Assembly (NCBI GenBank): GCA_910578215.1
Contig: CAJTPH010000014.1
Location: 23,791 to 87,790, forward strand
Length of the DNA stretch: 64,000 nt
From: an uncultured Acetatifactor sp.
Lineage (GTDB): Bacteria; Bacillota; Clostridia; Lachnospirales; Lachnospiraceae
Reading direction: 5' to 3'
Below are positions 45,260 through 54,141 of this stretch, one piece after another. The notes beneath the pieces are model-generated. The model made no database searches. It worked only from the letters and a program-made list of their open reading frames with translations, and was not told the DNA's origin. The position numbers and the translations under genes were made by a program. Each line of letters begins with the position of its first letter. The stretch's first letter is position 1.

Positions 45260-46117
45260 CTAGACAAACTCGTTTTCATGCTTCTTAAAAAAATCGTAAT
45301 AGGCGCGCACGCTCTCCAGCTGCGACCACCTCTTTATATCCACCGGGTCTTCATCCATGTCATAGATTCTTGCCCCTTTCAAAGCCAGCACAAAGGGCGA
45401 ATGTGTGGATATGACAAACTGGCAGCCAAAAAACCTTGCAGAATCCTCCAGAAAAGACACAAGCTCCTGCTGGCGGGTCACGGAAAGGCTGTTTTCAGGC
45501 TCGTCCAGCAGATACAGTCCGTTTTCACCAATGCGCTCCGCAAAATAGGCCAGGGCGTTTTCACCGTTGGAATACTCCCTGACATTATCCATCATCTCGC
45601 TTCGCACAAACCTGGACTGGGTAAGCCTGCGGGACTGGATAACCTTTTTCAGCTGGTCATAATCCTTCATGGATTTCATCTGAAAGTGAGAATATTTTGC
45701 ATCCAGATACTCCTGAAACAGATCCTCGCGCCGCAGATCCAACCCCTCGTTAAGCGCCCTGACATTCTGCATGTAGTCAAACACATCGTCGCTGGTAATA
45801 ATCCTGCTTCCCTTGGGAATCTCCCCGCAGACCTGTTCCGTACACAGCCTGAGATAATCCTGATAAAAATTTGACCTGTTAAACCGGCTGTCTCTCTCCA
45901 GACCCAGCTTTTCCGCTATGACATTGAGAACCGTGGATTTTCCTGTGCCGTTGCCCCCATAGAGAATGGTGACAGGCTCAAAAACCAACTGACTCAGATG
46001 ATGTCTGGGAATAATCTGAAAAGGATAAAAGGAGTCGTAGCACGTCCTCCTCTGCGCCAAAAAGAAATCATTTTCCACATCGGCATCCGGAAACGAAAAA
46101 CCTTCTAAATAAATCAA
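45260..46117 (-). CDS. AAA-family ATPase (ABC/SMC-like, single)
   Basis: This 285-residue ATPase is of the AAA_21/OLD-like type. Walker A is ILYGGNGTGKSTVLNV (about residue 50), the signature-like EYSNGENALAYF, Walker B LYLLDEPENSLS and the H-loop VISTHSPFVLA. No nuclease (TOPRIM) domain is attached. Similar orphan ATPases occur in Firmicutes with unknown targets; some are toxin or defence components, but no partner gene is adjacent. The start is a TTG at 46117 with GGAGG seven bases upstream. It has its own promoter. Confidence 0.85.
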   Translation of the reverse strand: MIYLEGFSFPDADVENDFFLAQRRTCYDSFYPFQIIPRHHLSQLVFEPVTILYGGNGTGKSTVLNVIAEKLGLERDSRFNRSNFYQDYLRLCTEQVCGEIPKGSRIITSDDVFDYMQNVRALNEGLDLRREDLFQEYLDAKYSHFQMKSMKDYDQLKKVIQSRRLTQSRFVRSEMMDNVREYSNGENALAYFAERIGENGLYLLDEPENSLSVTRQQELVSFLEDSARFFGCQFVISTHSPFVLALKGARIYDMDEDPVDIKRWSQLESVRAYYDFFKKHENEFV

Positions 46118-46158
46118 AGGATACCTCCTGCCTGCCCCGGCCGCTCTTTTTTGATATT

Positions 46159-46187
46159 ATTATACATAATCGTCGTAGAAATTACAA
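46159..46187 (-). promoter_or_regulatory. Promoter of the AAA ATPase gene
   Basis: On the minus strand, TTGTAA (46182-46187) and TATAAT (46159-46164) are 17 bases apart, about 40 bases before the start codon. Confidence 0.75.
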
Positions 46188-46317
46188 TAAAATCATAAGC
46201 CAGGTTCCCGGCTGAATCGTCTAGCCCAGGAGCGAAAAGCCCAGCACCACGGCTCCCAGCACAACAAGAATAACACCCGTAGCCCTGTTCAGGGTCTTTG
46301 GCCTTACCGGGGGCGGA

Positions 46318-47034
46318 TTAGTCCCCGGATTGCTTTGGCGCGGCCTTGTTGGCAAAAACCGCCGCTATCCTTGCCCATATAAAAGTGAATGCAATGCACA
46401 ATACCCACACCAGAATATCCGGCATCCCGCCGATGGCAAAGTGTGACACCGCGCCGGTCAGCGCCGTAAACGTCATAATAAAGACGCTTGTGCCTACTGC
46501 GGTCTTTAACTCATAGCCCAGGACCGCCGTGAGAATCAGGAGCATCATCATACCGCCCCCTGCACCCACAAAGCCGCAGATGAAACCGATCATAATACCG
46601 CATATTACAGACTGCAGCGCCCTCTTTTTTGCGGATACTTCCTGCATGGACTCCTTCGTTGTCATAACTGGCCTGACAATAAATTTAATGCCAAGCAGAA
46701 ACGTCATAAACACGGAAAAGTTTCCCATTGCCGAAGGCGGTACAAGCCTTGAGACAAAGCTTCCCACAACGGTAAACGCCAGTACGCTGCCCATCATAAT
46801 CAAGCCGTTTCTGATATCCAGATTCTTGTTTTTCCCGTATGTATAAGCGGATACCGCGCTTGCCAGCACGTCGGAGGACAACGCAACTCCCACCGCCATA
46901 TACGGGTCCATATTTAAAAAAGTAATCAGCAGGGGGCTTATTACCGCCGCGGCGCTCATACCTGCAAACCCGGTTCCGAGACCGGCTCCCATTCCCGCAA
47001 AAAAAGTGACAATGACTGTCAGCAAAATCTCCAT
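46318..47034 (-). CDS. TauE/SafE (TSUP) family permease, C-terminal helix out of frame
   Basis: This 238-residue polytopic membrane protein belongs to the sulfite exporter TauE/SafE family, which moves sulfite, sulfoacetate or related anions. The family's glycine-rich half repeats are seen in GMGAGLGTGFAGMSAAAV and FICGFVGAGGGMMMLL. The frame ends at AAPKQSGD, but an adjacent frame continues as PPVRPKTLNRATGVI then LVVLGAVVLGFSLLG to a TAG at 46221, which looks like the missing last helix. A one-base loss near 46318-46345 would explain it. The start lies 5 bases after the alarmone synthetase stop, so the two are co-transcribed. Substrate unknown. Confidence 0.8.
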   Translation of the reverse strand: MEILLTVIVTFFAGMGAGLGTGFAGMSAAAVISPLLITFLNMDPYMAVGVALSSDVLASAVSAYTYGKNKNLDIRNGLIMMGSVLAFTVVGSFVSRLVPPSAMGNFSVFMTFLLGIKFIVRPVMTTKESMQEVSAKKRALQSVICGIMIGFICGFVGAGGGMMMLLILTAVLGYELKTAVGTSVFIMTFTALTGAVSHFAIGGMPDILVWVLCIAFTFIWARIAAVFANKAAPKQSGD

Positions 47035-47039
47035 AGCTT

Positions 47040-47843
47040 TTACGCCCTTCTATTATTACTTTCCTCGATCCTCTGGCGGATTTCCTGCATCTTCATATCC
47101 AGCCGGGCGCTCTCCAGAGAGCATTGTACCAGCTCGTCCGAAAGCTCGCCCAGCAGCCGCGTATCAATATCCTTTTTATACCGCAGCTTATGCTCCAGAC
47201 TTGCCCAGAAATCCATGGCGATGGTGCGCAGCTGCACCTCCACCTTCATCAGACGCTTCTCGTTTTTCAGGAAAATGGGAACCTCCACAATAAGATGAAG
47301 GCTTCTGTAGCCGCTGGGCTTGGGATTTTCAATATAATCCTTCCTCTCCACCAGCCTTATATCGTCCTGCTTCAACAGGCAGTCCTCCAGAAAATAAATA
47401 TCCTCCGGAAACGCACAGATCACACGCACGCCTGCCACGTCAAATAAATTTTCTTCCAGCGACCTGAGATTCAGCGGTATTTTCTTGCGGTTCATTTTCC
47501 GCGCTATGCTCTCCGGGCTTTTCATCCTGGTTTTTATTGTTTCAATAGGATTGTGCTCCTTCTCCAGAGACAGCTGCTCGTCCAAAACCCTGAACTTAGT
47601 CTCTATTTCCATGGACGCACATTTGTAAAATGCCATCAGTTCCCTGTATGGCTTTGCATTTTCCTCCACCATGCCCAGGAATTCTCCCAGACTGAAGTGC
47701 GAAAATGCCAGCCCCTTTTCCTGCGCCTTCCGGATAAGTTGGTTCGGCGTCAAAAGCCCGATCTGATTCTTTTTGCTTTCCTGTAAACTGCTCAATTTCA
47801 AAATCCCTGCTTTCCTTTTGTTCTTATTCAGCAGTGCTTCCAT
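47040..47843 (-). CDS. Small alarmone synthetase (RelQ-type GTP pyrophosphokinase)
   Basis: This 267-residue protein has only a (p)ppGpp synthetase domain and no hydrolase, TGS or ACT domain. Motifs are RMKSPESIARKMNRK, FDVAGVRVICAFPEDIY, NPKPSGYRSLHLIVEVP and VEVQLRTIAMDFWASLEHK, the RelA/SpoT synthetase set with the catalytic Glu in the EVQLR segment. Such enzymes make pppGpp/ppGpp under stress. The ribosome site before the ATG at 47843 is weak. It is followed by the TauE-like gene. Confidence 0.92.
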   Translation of the reverse strand: MEALLNKNKRKAGILKLSSLQESKKNQIGLLTPNQLIRKAQEKGLAFSHFSLGEFLGMVEENAKPYRELMAFYKCASMEIETKFRVLDEQLSLEKEHNPIETIKTRMKSPESIARKMNRKKIPLNLRSLEENLFDVAGVRVICAFPEDIYFLEDCLLKQDDIRLVERKDYIENPKPSGYRSLHLIVEVPIFLKNEKRLMKVEVQLRTIAMDFWASLEHKLRYKKDIDTRLLGELSDELVQCSLESARLDMKMQEIRQRIEESNNRRA

Positions 47844-47902
47844 ATTGCTGCTTTGTCGCCAGCCTGCTGGCAGCTCTGATCAGTATTCCCACACACAGTC
47901 CT

Positions 47903-50743
47903 TCAGTCTTCGGATTCTCTCCGAACATGCCCTCCCTCGTCATACCCTTCATCGGTGCTGAAATCGATCTCCGGCTTTCCGGAGGACCTGCACCACTCAA
48001 GAAGCCTTTCTGGAGAAATTTCCGCGACCGGACAAAATTCCTCTGACGCCGTATAACGCTCCAAAAGCTTTCGCAGATATAATGTGCCCGCATCCTGATT
48101 TTTCATGTTCAGGCTACAGACAAAAAGCCTTCCCTTACCTACTCTTAGTTCAAACATGCTGGCCTGTTTGCGGATAATCTTATATCCGCTTACCATTTCC
48201 ACAATCGGCTTAAAGGGTACAGGGGCGTCATTGAACACCACCGTCTCACCTCCGTCCATCAATGGCTGAAACTGCCAGTCACAAAAGCCCTCATGAGGCA
48301 GGCGCTTCGTGAGGGGATGCTCATAGACCACCGTGGCATTCAGTCCCTGCGGTCGGCCTGCCGTCATAATCTGGAAGGTAGTCCGAACGCTGGGAAACGG
48401 ACCGCTCCCAAGGAGCAGCACGCGGTCGCCTGCCGTCAATGCGGAAAATATTTTTTTATCCAATCTCTGCGTCACTAACACATTTGATTCTGCCTGCGCG
48501 CCGGCAACTCCCGCACCGCATGCTTCTCCAAAATACGGAGCCTCCTCTGGAAAAACCCAAAAATCCCACCCGTTGTCAAGCTGATATTGATGTGCGTCAA
48601 AATGCAGCTTCAGGGTTACCTTTACCGGACGCTCCACCTCCGGAAACGTCAACTGAAGTATCGCTATACGGGAAACCATATAATTTTCCACAAAAGCTAC
48701 TGACAGCCTTTCGCTGCAATAAACCTTCCCTGCTTCATCTCCCAGATAATAGCTTAAAACACCGTCCCTGGCCGCGTTTTCCCCGTAAAGAGCCACTTGC
48801 ACAGGGACCTCCAGTCCCTGCCCGCCCCTGATATTCCTGTTCTTCCCAACGGATGCCAGCAATACGCTCTCCCCGTTATATGACAGAATTTCCTCTCTGG
48901 TAAAGCCTTCCTTCAGTTCATAAAACTCATTCATAAACCCACAGCCATAACCCGAACGATGCCAATGAAAATCAATGGCTCCAAGCAAATCGTAACCGCT
49001 GACGCGATTGCTTCTTCTGGCATTTTCCAGGCTGTACTTCATCACCTGCTTCATCCAGAGACAGGAATTACGATAATATACAGGCGTTCTGTCAAGCACT
49101 CCCATACGCTCTGTATATGCCCTGACGGCGCTATACAGCTTCGTGCCAATGCGCGTGCCCTCATAACGCTTCTCCAAATCAAGGTTCAAATATGTGTCGT
49201 TAATACATGCCTCATGTATCAGACAGGGTCTGCGAAATTTTCCCAGATTCTCCTCCACCGCTTCCTCTGTCGTCGCCAGGGAATGATAGCTGAACTGTCG
49301 TCCATGGGGCGCATAAACATCGCTGAATTTATCAAGCCTCTCCAATCTGTCATAGCGATAAAATTCCTCATGAAATCCAGTATGTGCGTCGTCCACATCA
49401 TACTCAATACCCCGCAGCCCTTCCATAGGATTAAATAACACATCCGGCACCTGTCTGTGCAGGCATTCCGCCATTTTCTCCAGAAAAGGAATCATTTTTT
49501 CATCCATGCGCACTTCGTTTCCACAGCAATAAAGTATCACACTGGGATGGCTTCTGCAGACCAGCAGTGCATCCATCCACTCATTTTCTGCAAAGCCATT
49601 TGCCATCTCCACCTGTATCATCATGCCCAGTTCATCCGCCGCTTCCAGGCACTCTAAGGGCGGAATCCATGTATGAAAACGCATCCAGTTAAATCCATAG
49701 CTTCTCAGCGCTTTGATTGCATTCAAATAGTACTCCTTGTTCATAGGTACAGTACATGTCCTGGGAAAGTAAGCATGCTCCGTCGCCCCTCGCAGAAATA
49801 CCGGACGCTTGTTTAACAATATGCGCTGCTCCTTCGCCTCCACAAGGCGCAGCCCAAAGCTTTGTTCCATTTCATCTTCCACAATACAGTTTTGCAACAG
49901 CTTCAGCCGCAGCCTGTACAGCTTGGGAGATGTATCCGACCAACGCTCAAGTTTATCTGCACCGCTCTCCCATAACGTTTTCCTTGTACTTACGGGCACT
50001 ACTCCACAATGTGTAATTTCCCCCTTCTCTGTATCCAGCACCTCCCATTTAATCTCATGTGCGCCTTCCCCGGAAAGTGTCACCTGCCACAAAAGCTTTT
50101 CCATAGAGCTATCCGGGTGAACATAAACGTCTTCTATTCTCTGTTTCCCTGTCACCTCAAGAAATACCGGACGGGTGATGCCTGCAGTCTTCCCCTTGTT
50201 CCCTCTGATGCTGCAGCCGCTTCTGTCAGTTCTGGTATTAGATACCGCAATCAGCAGTTCATTATCCTCTCCCGGAAGCAGTGCCTCGGAAAGAGAATAG
50301 AAAAAAGGCGTTAGATGCCCCTCATGATGGCCGATCCACTTTCTGTTCAACCAGATATAAGCTTCCATGGTCACGCCTCCCACATGCAACGTAACGCTCT
50401 TTTCCCCCCAATCCGCCTCCGCCTTAAACCGTTTTCTGTACCAGCCGCAGCCCATCAGCCAAGGCAGAGACATATCAGGTGGGCTGCCAGAGCCAATAGG
50501 CATGGTCAAAGGCTGAAAATCCGGATTGATTCGTTTGCCTCTGGACCAGAAGCTGCCAAATATCAGTCGGTCCTCGTTATCGTCCCAATACCCCGGCACC
50601 GGCATTCTGATCTCATAGCTTTTATCCTCCGGAAACGCCGCAAAATCTTCTTCACTGCAAAGCTCTCCAATGCCCGGCGCCTGCTTGACGTACGCAAATT
50701 CCCATTCTCCATTTAAAGAAACAGTATTTCTGATCCTTTTCAT
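47903..50743 (-). CDS. GH2-family glycoside hydrolase (beta-galactosidase-like)
   Basis: This is a 946-residue cytoplasmic clan GH-A enzyme. The N-terminal sugar-binding domain reads VSLNGEWEFAYVK through GCGWYRKRFKAE, then VGGVTMEAYIWLN. The TIM barrel begins at LNKRPVFLRGATEHAYFP, with the acid/base in ILYCCGNEVRMDE; the nucleophile is probably the Glu in PCLIHEACIND. About 300 C-terminal residues form extra beta domains. No signal peptide. The ATG at 50743 has AAAGGGAG six bases upstream. It directly follows a GH78 rhamnosidase gene, so the substrate is likely a rhamnose-containing plant oligosaccharide. It is not closely similar to the GH2 at 14-17 kb. Confidence 0.82.
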   Translation of the reverse strand: MKRIRNTVSLNGEWEFAYVKQAPGIGELCSEEDFAAFPEDKSYEIRMPVPGYWDDNEDRLIFGSFWSRGKRINPDFQPLTMPIGSGSPPDMSLPWLMGCGWYRKRFKAEADWGEKSVTLHVGGVTMEAYIWLNRKWIGHHEGHLTPFFYSLSEALLPGEDNELLIAVSNTRTDRSGCSIRGNKGKTAGITRPVFLEVTGKQRIEDVYVHPDSSMEKLLWQVTLSGEGAHEIKWEVLDTEKGEITHCGVVPVSTRKTLWESGADKLERWSDTSPKLYRLRLKLLQNCIVEDEMEQSFGLRLVEAKEQRILLNKRPVFLRGATEHAYFPRTCTVPMNKEYYLNAIKALRSYGFNWMRFHTWIPPLECLEAADELGMMIQVEMANGFAENEWMDALLVCRSHPSVILYCCGNEVRMDEKMIPFLEKMAECLHRQVPDVLFNPMEGLRGIEYDVDDAHTGFHEEFYRYDRLERLDKFSDVYAPHGRQFSYHSLATTEEAVEENLGKFRRPCLIHEACINDTYLNLDLEKRYEGTRIGTKLYSAVRAYTERMGVLDRTPVYYRNSCLWMKQVMKYSLENARRSNRVSGYDLLGAIDFHWHRSGYGCGFMNEFYELKEGFTREEILSYNGESVLLASVGKNRNIRGGQGLEVPVQVALYGENAARDGVLSYYLGDEAGKVYCSERLSVAFVENYMVSRIAILQLTFPEVERPVKVTLKLHFDAHQYQLDNGWDFWVFPEEAPYFGEACGAGVAGAQAESNVLVTQRLDKKIFSALTAGDRVLLLGSGPFPSVRTTFQIMTAGRPQGLNATVVYEHPLTKRLPHEGFCDWQFQPLMDGGETVVFNDAPVPFKPIVEMVSGYKIIRKQASMFELRVGKGRLFVCSLNMKNQDAGTLYLRKLLERYTASEEFCPVAEISPERLLEWCRSSGKPEIDFSTDEGYDEGGHVRRESED

Positions 50744-50846
50744 AATGTTCTCCCTTTCCATGGCTGGCTTTTTGCTTACAAAGGCTCTGCAAACTGCAAA
50801 CAATTATTTATTTTAGATAAGCTGCTTCCCATTTTATATTCCGAGT

Positions 50847-53027
50847 TTATATCTTAACTGTAAATTCATACCTTCCCGCACCAACGGCGCGCTCCCGTCC
50901 GTTCAATATGATTTTGGCAGTAACAGGCGTTTGTATCTCATATCTTACGCCCTCGTCCGTATTTGTCCATTTGGAGACAATTCTGCCCTTTGCGGAATCA
51001 TACTCTGCCTCCAGCCATTCAATGCGCTTTGTCGGGTGCGGCTCTATAATTACGCCGTCAAATCCTGCCCCGTCGGGCCTGATGCCTCCGGATACGGAAT
51101 AGAGCCAATCCATAACCGACCCGTAGGCATAATGATTATAAGAGTTCATATCCACACTCCAGAAGGAGCCGTCCTCCTTAATGCCGTCCCAATGCTCCCA
51201 AATCGTTGTGGCCCCGTGATTGACCTCATATAGCCATGACGGATATTCTTCCTGCAGCAATAGGTCATATGCCGTATCGACATATCCGTTTTCGCTGAGC
51301 GCATACAGCAGATACGGTGTTCCCACAAACCCCGTCTGCAGCCTGTTCCCGTTTTCTTTTATCATTTTGTCAAGCGACGCTGCCGCCCCCGCCTTATCGT
51401 CCGTCAAATGAAAATACAAAGCAAGCACGTGCTCCGTCTGGGTTTTCAGCTCTTTAAACCGTTCCTTAAAGGTCCCGGCTATATTTTTATAAAGCTCCTC
51501 GTAAACGCTCATATCCTTTCCCAGCGCTTTTCCCGCCTTTACAAGCAGAGCCGTGGAATAGGCGTAAAACGCGCTGGCTATGAAATTATCCTCCGTACTG
51601 CCGCGGTAGCTGCCAGAAGGCGCGTCAAGCGCCAGCCAATCGCCGTAATGCTTGCGCCACATTTTATCGGAATCATCCTTGCAGGTCCAAAGATACTTGT
51701 CAAGACTGTCCTTTGTCATATAGTCAACCCAGCGCTTCATGGCGTCAAAATTTGCTTCCAGATCCCCCCTGTCGCCGTACATCCTGTAGAGCCGCCATGC
51801 AATTACGTTTATCACATCCCCCCATGCCGTGCTGGAACGGGAAATATTCCAAAAATTAGGCACGGTGTCAGGCACCGAACCGTCCTCCCGCTGCTCCGCT
51901 CTTACATCCGCCAGCCATTTTCCAAAGAACCTTTTTACGTCATAATTGTAGCACGCGGTTTTGGCAAATACCTGCGCGTCGCCTGTCCAGCCCATACGCT
52001 CGTCGCGCTGAGGGCAGTCCGTAGGTATATCCAGGAAGTTATCCCTCTGCGACCACAATGTGTTTGAAAACAGCCTGTTCAGCTTTGTATCCGACGTTCG
52101 GATAAAGCCTGTGCGTTTCATATCCGAATATACCGCCACCGCACGGAATTTATCAGGATCGACCTGCGCCGGATATTCATCCACAAGGATGTACCGGAAG
52201 CCGTAAAAGGTAAAACGGGGCTTGAAAGCCTGCTCCCCATCCCGGCAGATATAGGTTATCCTGGATTTTGCGCTGCGGTAATTGGCATTATAGAAATTAC
52301 CGTCCCTGTCCAACACCTCCGCACAGGACAGCACCACCCTGTCACCCTTTTTTGCGTTTACGCAAAATTGCACATAACCCGTGAGCTCCTGCCCGAAGTC
52401 AAGCACCTTTTCACCCTTGGGCGTGATAATAAGCCCCGCAGGGTACAAGACCTCCTGCTCTCTGACAGGCTCGCCCTCCTGCGGTATCAGAATATTTCTG
52501 TCCAATTCCTCTATCCTGACAGGCTCTAACTCAAAGCTTTCAAGTGTCGCGTCGCAGGTCTCGCCATCCCAGATATCGTTAAACAAAATACCTGTCTTAC
52601 GTGCCTGCCAGCTCTCGTCTGTACGGATGACTTTGCTTGTGCCGTCCGCATAAGCAATTTTCAGACCGGCAATGACCGCGCAGGGCTTTTTGTTAATTTC
52701 CCCACGGTTTTCGCTCATTCTGCTCCTGTGCCAGCCCTTACCCACCGTTATTGCAAGCGTATTTTCACCGGCAAGCATATTCGTAATGTCATATGTCTGA
52801 TACTGCAGCCGTTTATTGTACGCCGTACAGCCGGGCGCCAGAATGAAATCGCCAATGCGCTTTCCGTTTATGTACGCGTCATACACGCCTATAGCCGTTA
52901 CCGTAAGCACCGCCGAAGCAGCCTTTTTATCAAGCGTAAAGCTTCTAACAAATTCCACTGCCCCGTCATCCGCATCAAAAATGGGCGTTATCCAATTTGA
53001 TTCCTTGATCCATTCACAGCCTGCCAT
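50847..53027 (-). CDS. GH78 alpha-L-rhamnosidase
   Basis: This is a 726-residue cytoplasmic inverting alpha-L-rhamnosidase. N-terminal beta domains include AIGVYDAYINGKRIGD and AGENTLAITVGKGWH. The signature FLDIPTDCPQRDERMGWTGD supplies the general acid region. The (alpha/alpha)6 barrel follows with WGDVINVIAWRLYRMYGD, TGFVGTPYLLYAL and ATTIWEHWDGIKEDGS (catalytic Glu region). It ends in a short beta-sandwich. The ATG at 53027 has AGGTGG eight bases upstream. It releases rhamnose from rhamnogalacturonan fragments or plant glycosides and forms a two-gene operon with the downstream GH2. Confidence 0.93.
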   Translation of the reverse strand: MAGCEWIKESNWITPIFDADDGAVEFVRSFTLDKKAASAVLTVTAIGVYDAYINGKRIGDFILAPGCTAYNKRLQYQTYDITNMLAGENTLAITVGKGWHRSRMSENRGEINKKPCAVIAGLKIAYADGTSKVIRTDESWQARKTGILFNDIWDGETCDATLESFELEPVRIEELDRNILIPQEGEPVREQEVLYPAGLIITPKGEKVLDFGQELTGYVQFCVNAKKGDRVVLSCAEVLDRDGNFYNANYRSAKSRITYICRDGEQAFKPRFTFYGFRYILVDEYPAQVDPDKFRAVAVYSDMKRTGFIRTSDTKLNRLFSNTLWSQRDNFLDIPTDCPQRDERMGWTGDAQVFAKTACYNYDVKRFFGKWLADVRAEQREDGSVPDTVPNFWNISRSSTAWGDVINVIAWRLYRMYGDRGDLEANFDAMKRWVDYMTKDSLDKYLWTCKDDSDKMWRKHYGDWLALDAPSGSYRGSTEDNFIASAFYAYSTALLVKAGKALGKDMSVYEELYKNIAGTFKERFKELKTQTEHVLALYFHLTDDKAGAAASLDKMIKENGNRLQTGFVGTPYLLYALSENGYVDTAYDLLLQEEYPSWLYEVNHGATTIWEHWDGIKEDGSFWSVDMNSYNHYAYGSVMDWLYSVSGGIRPDGAGFDGVIIEPHPTKRIEWLEAEYDSAKGRIVSKWTNTDEGVRYEIQTPVTAKIILNGRERAVGAGRYEFTVKI

Positions 53028-53152
53028 ATCCGTTTCCACCTTTCCCTTCGGCTTTTTAATACATACTACCATATTTGCCGGTCTCAAACCATGAAATAAT
53101 TATTAAACTTCACTTTTCCTGCTCAATATTCCAACGCTGTAGCCCTGTAGCG

Positions 53153-53470
53153 CTACCGGGTGCCATCCAGATACTCCTTTCCCCAAAATATCACAGCCTG
53201 ATCCCCCAGAACGGTCATCTGGACCAGACTCTCATAATTATCCTTAAACAGCACCATAGGCACACCTTCGATTTCCCCGTCCGCCACCCGCACGCCGCTG
53301 ACCTGATACATGGACTTATTGACCCATTCCATCAAAAACACATGGTCTCCGTTTTCACAGATATACGGATTGGACATGAGCCGCTTCGGATCGAAAGATA
53401 TAAGCCTGCGCTTTCCAGCATGTCCCTGATCTCATTTCGATATAATTCCCTGCTGCCGGTCTGCCGTCAT
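53153..53470 (-). pseudogene. Remnant of an unidentified gene
   Basis: A 74-residue frame (MSNPYICENGDHVFLMEWVN through ILFWGKEYLDGTR-like end) looks protein-like. The coding signal continues upstream only in a second frame (SRELYRNEIRDMLESAG), with the join ISFDPKRLMSNPY after a one-base shift near 53400. No start codon or ribosome site serves the whole. I do not recognise the family. It fills most of the 550-base gap between the rhamnosidase and DUF6512 genes. Confidence 0.45.
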
Positions 53471-53515
53471 ATATGAAAATATGAAAATCCCTGGCGGCGC
53501 TCAACCGGAACAGAG

Positions 53516-53542
53516 TTTATAAGTAAAAGAAATATGTATAAT
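53516..53542 (+). promoter_or_regulatory. Probable promoter of the DUF6512 gene
   Basis: A perfect TATAAT lies at 53537-53542, 38 bases before the start codon. The -35 region (TTTATA at 53516) is poor. Confidence 0.45.
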
Positions 53543-53580
53543 ACTCCCCCGGCTGCATACCCTATTCCCGAGGTAACATT

Positions 53581-54141
53581 ATGATACAGCTAAAACGCTA
53601 TACCGTTGCAGGAATCATTTTTGTATGGATCACAGGCTCCCTTGCACATTTTCTGTATGCCTGGACAGGGAATAATTCCATAGCAGGTCTTTTCACCCCC
53701 GTGAACGAATCCGTCTGGGAGCATATGAAGCTTCTTTTTTTCCCCATGCTGCTATACTCCTTTTTTATAAGCGTCATATTCAAGAGCAGCCGCCTTTGTA
53801 TAGCATCCTCCCTCCTTTGGGGGAATCTGGCGGGGACATTGCTGATTCCGGTATTTTACTATGCGTACACCTTTATCCTTGCCAAAAATATTTTTATCCT
53901 GGATATAGGCATATTTATTTTGTGCACACTGATCGCTTTCGGACTTTCCTATAAGCTTTCGGAATCACGCGCATCCTGCGTCCATAAAATCTATGCAGCC
54001 TTATCCGCCTGCCTGGCACTTATTCTATTGATGTGCTTTATCATATTTACCATCCGTCCCCCAGGTCTGAAAATTTTTGAAGATCCTGCGCGGACCGGCG
54101 CCACTTCCGAAAAGCCCCATTCCTTTCCTTCTTTCTCTTAA
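53581..54141 (+). CDS. DUF6512-like membrane protein
   Basis: This 186-residue protein has five or six transmembrane helices. The conserved N-terminal part, GSLAHFLYAWTGNNSIAGLF and PVNESVWEHMKLLFFPML, matches the DUF6512 pattern with its conserved NESVWEH segment. No function is known. It has GAGGTAAC before the ATG. The 3' end overlaps the convergent rtcB gene by 4 bases. Confidence 0.75.
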   Translation: MIQLKRYTVAGIIFVWITGSLAHFLYAWTGNNSIAGLFTPVNESVWEHMKLLFFPMLLYSFFISVIFKSSRLCIASSLLWGNLAGTLLIPVFYYAYTFILAKNIFILDIGIFILCTLIAFGLSYKLSESRASCVHKIYAALSACLALILLMCFIIFTIRPPGLKIFEDPARTGATSEKPHSFPSFS

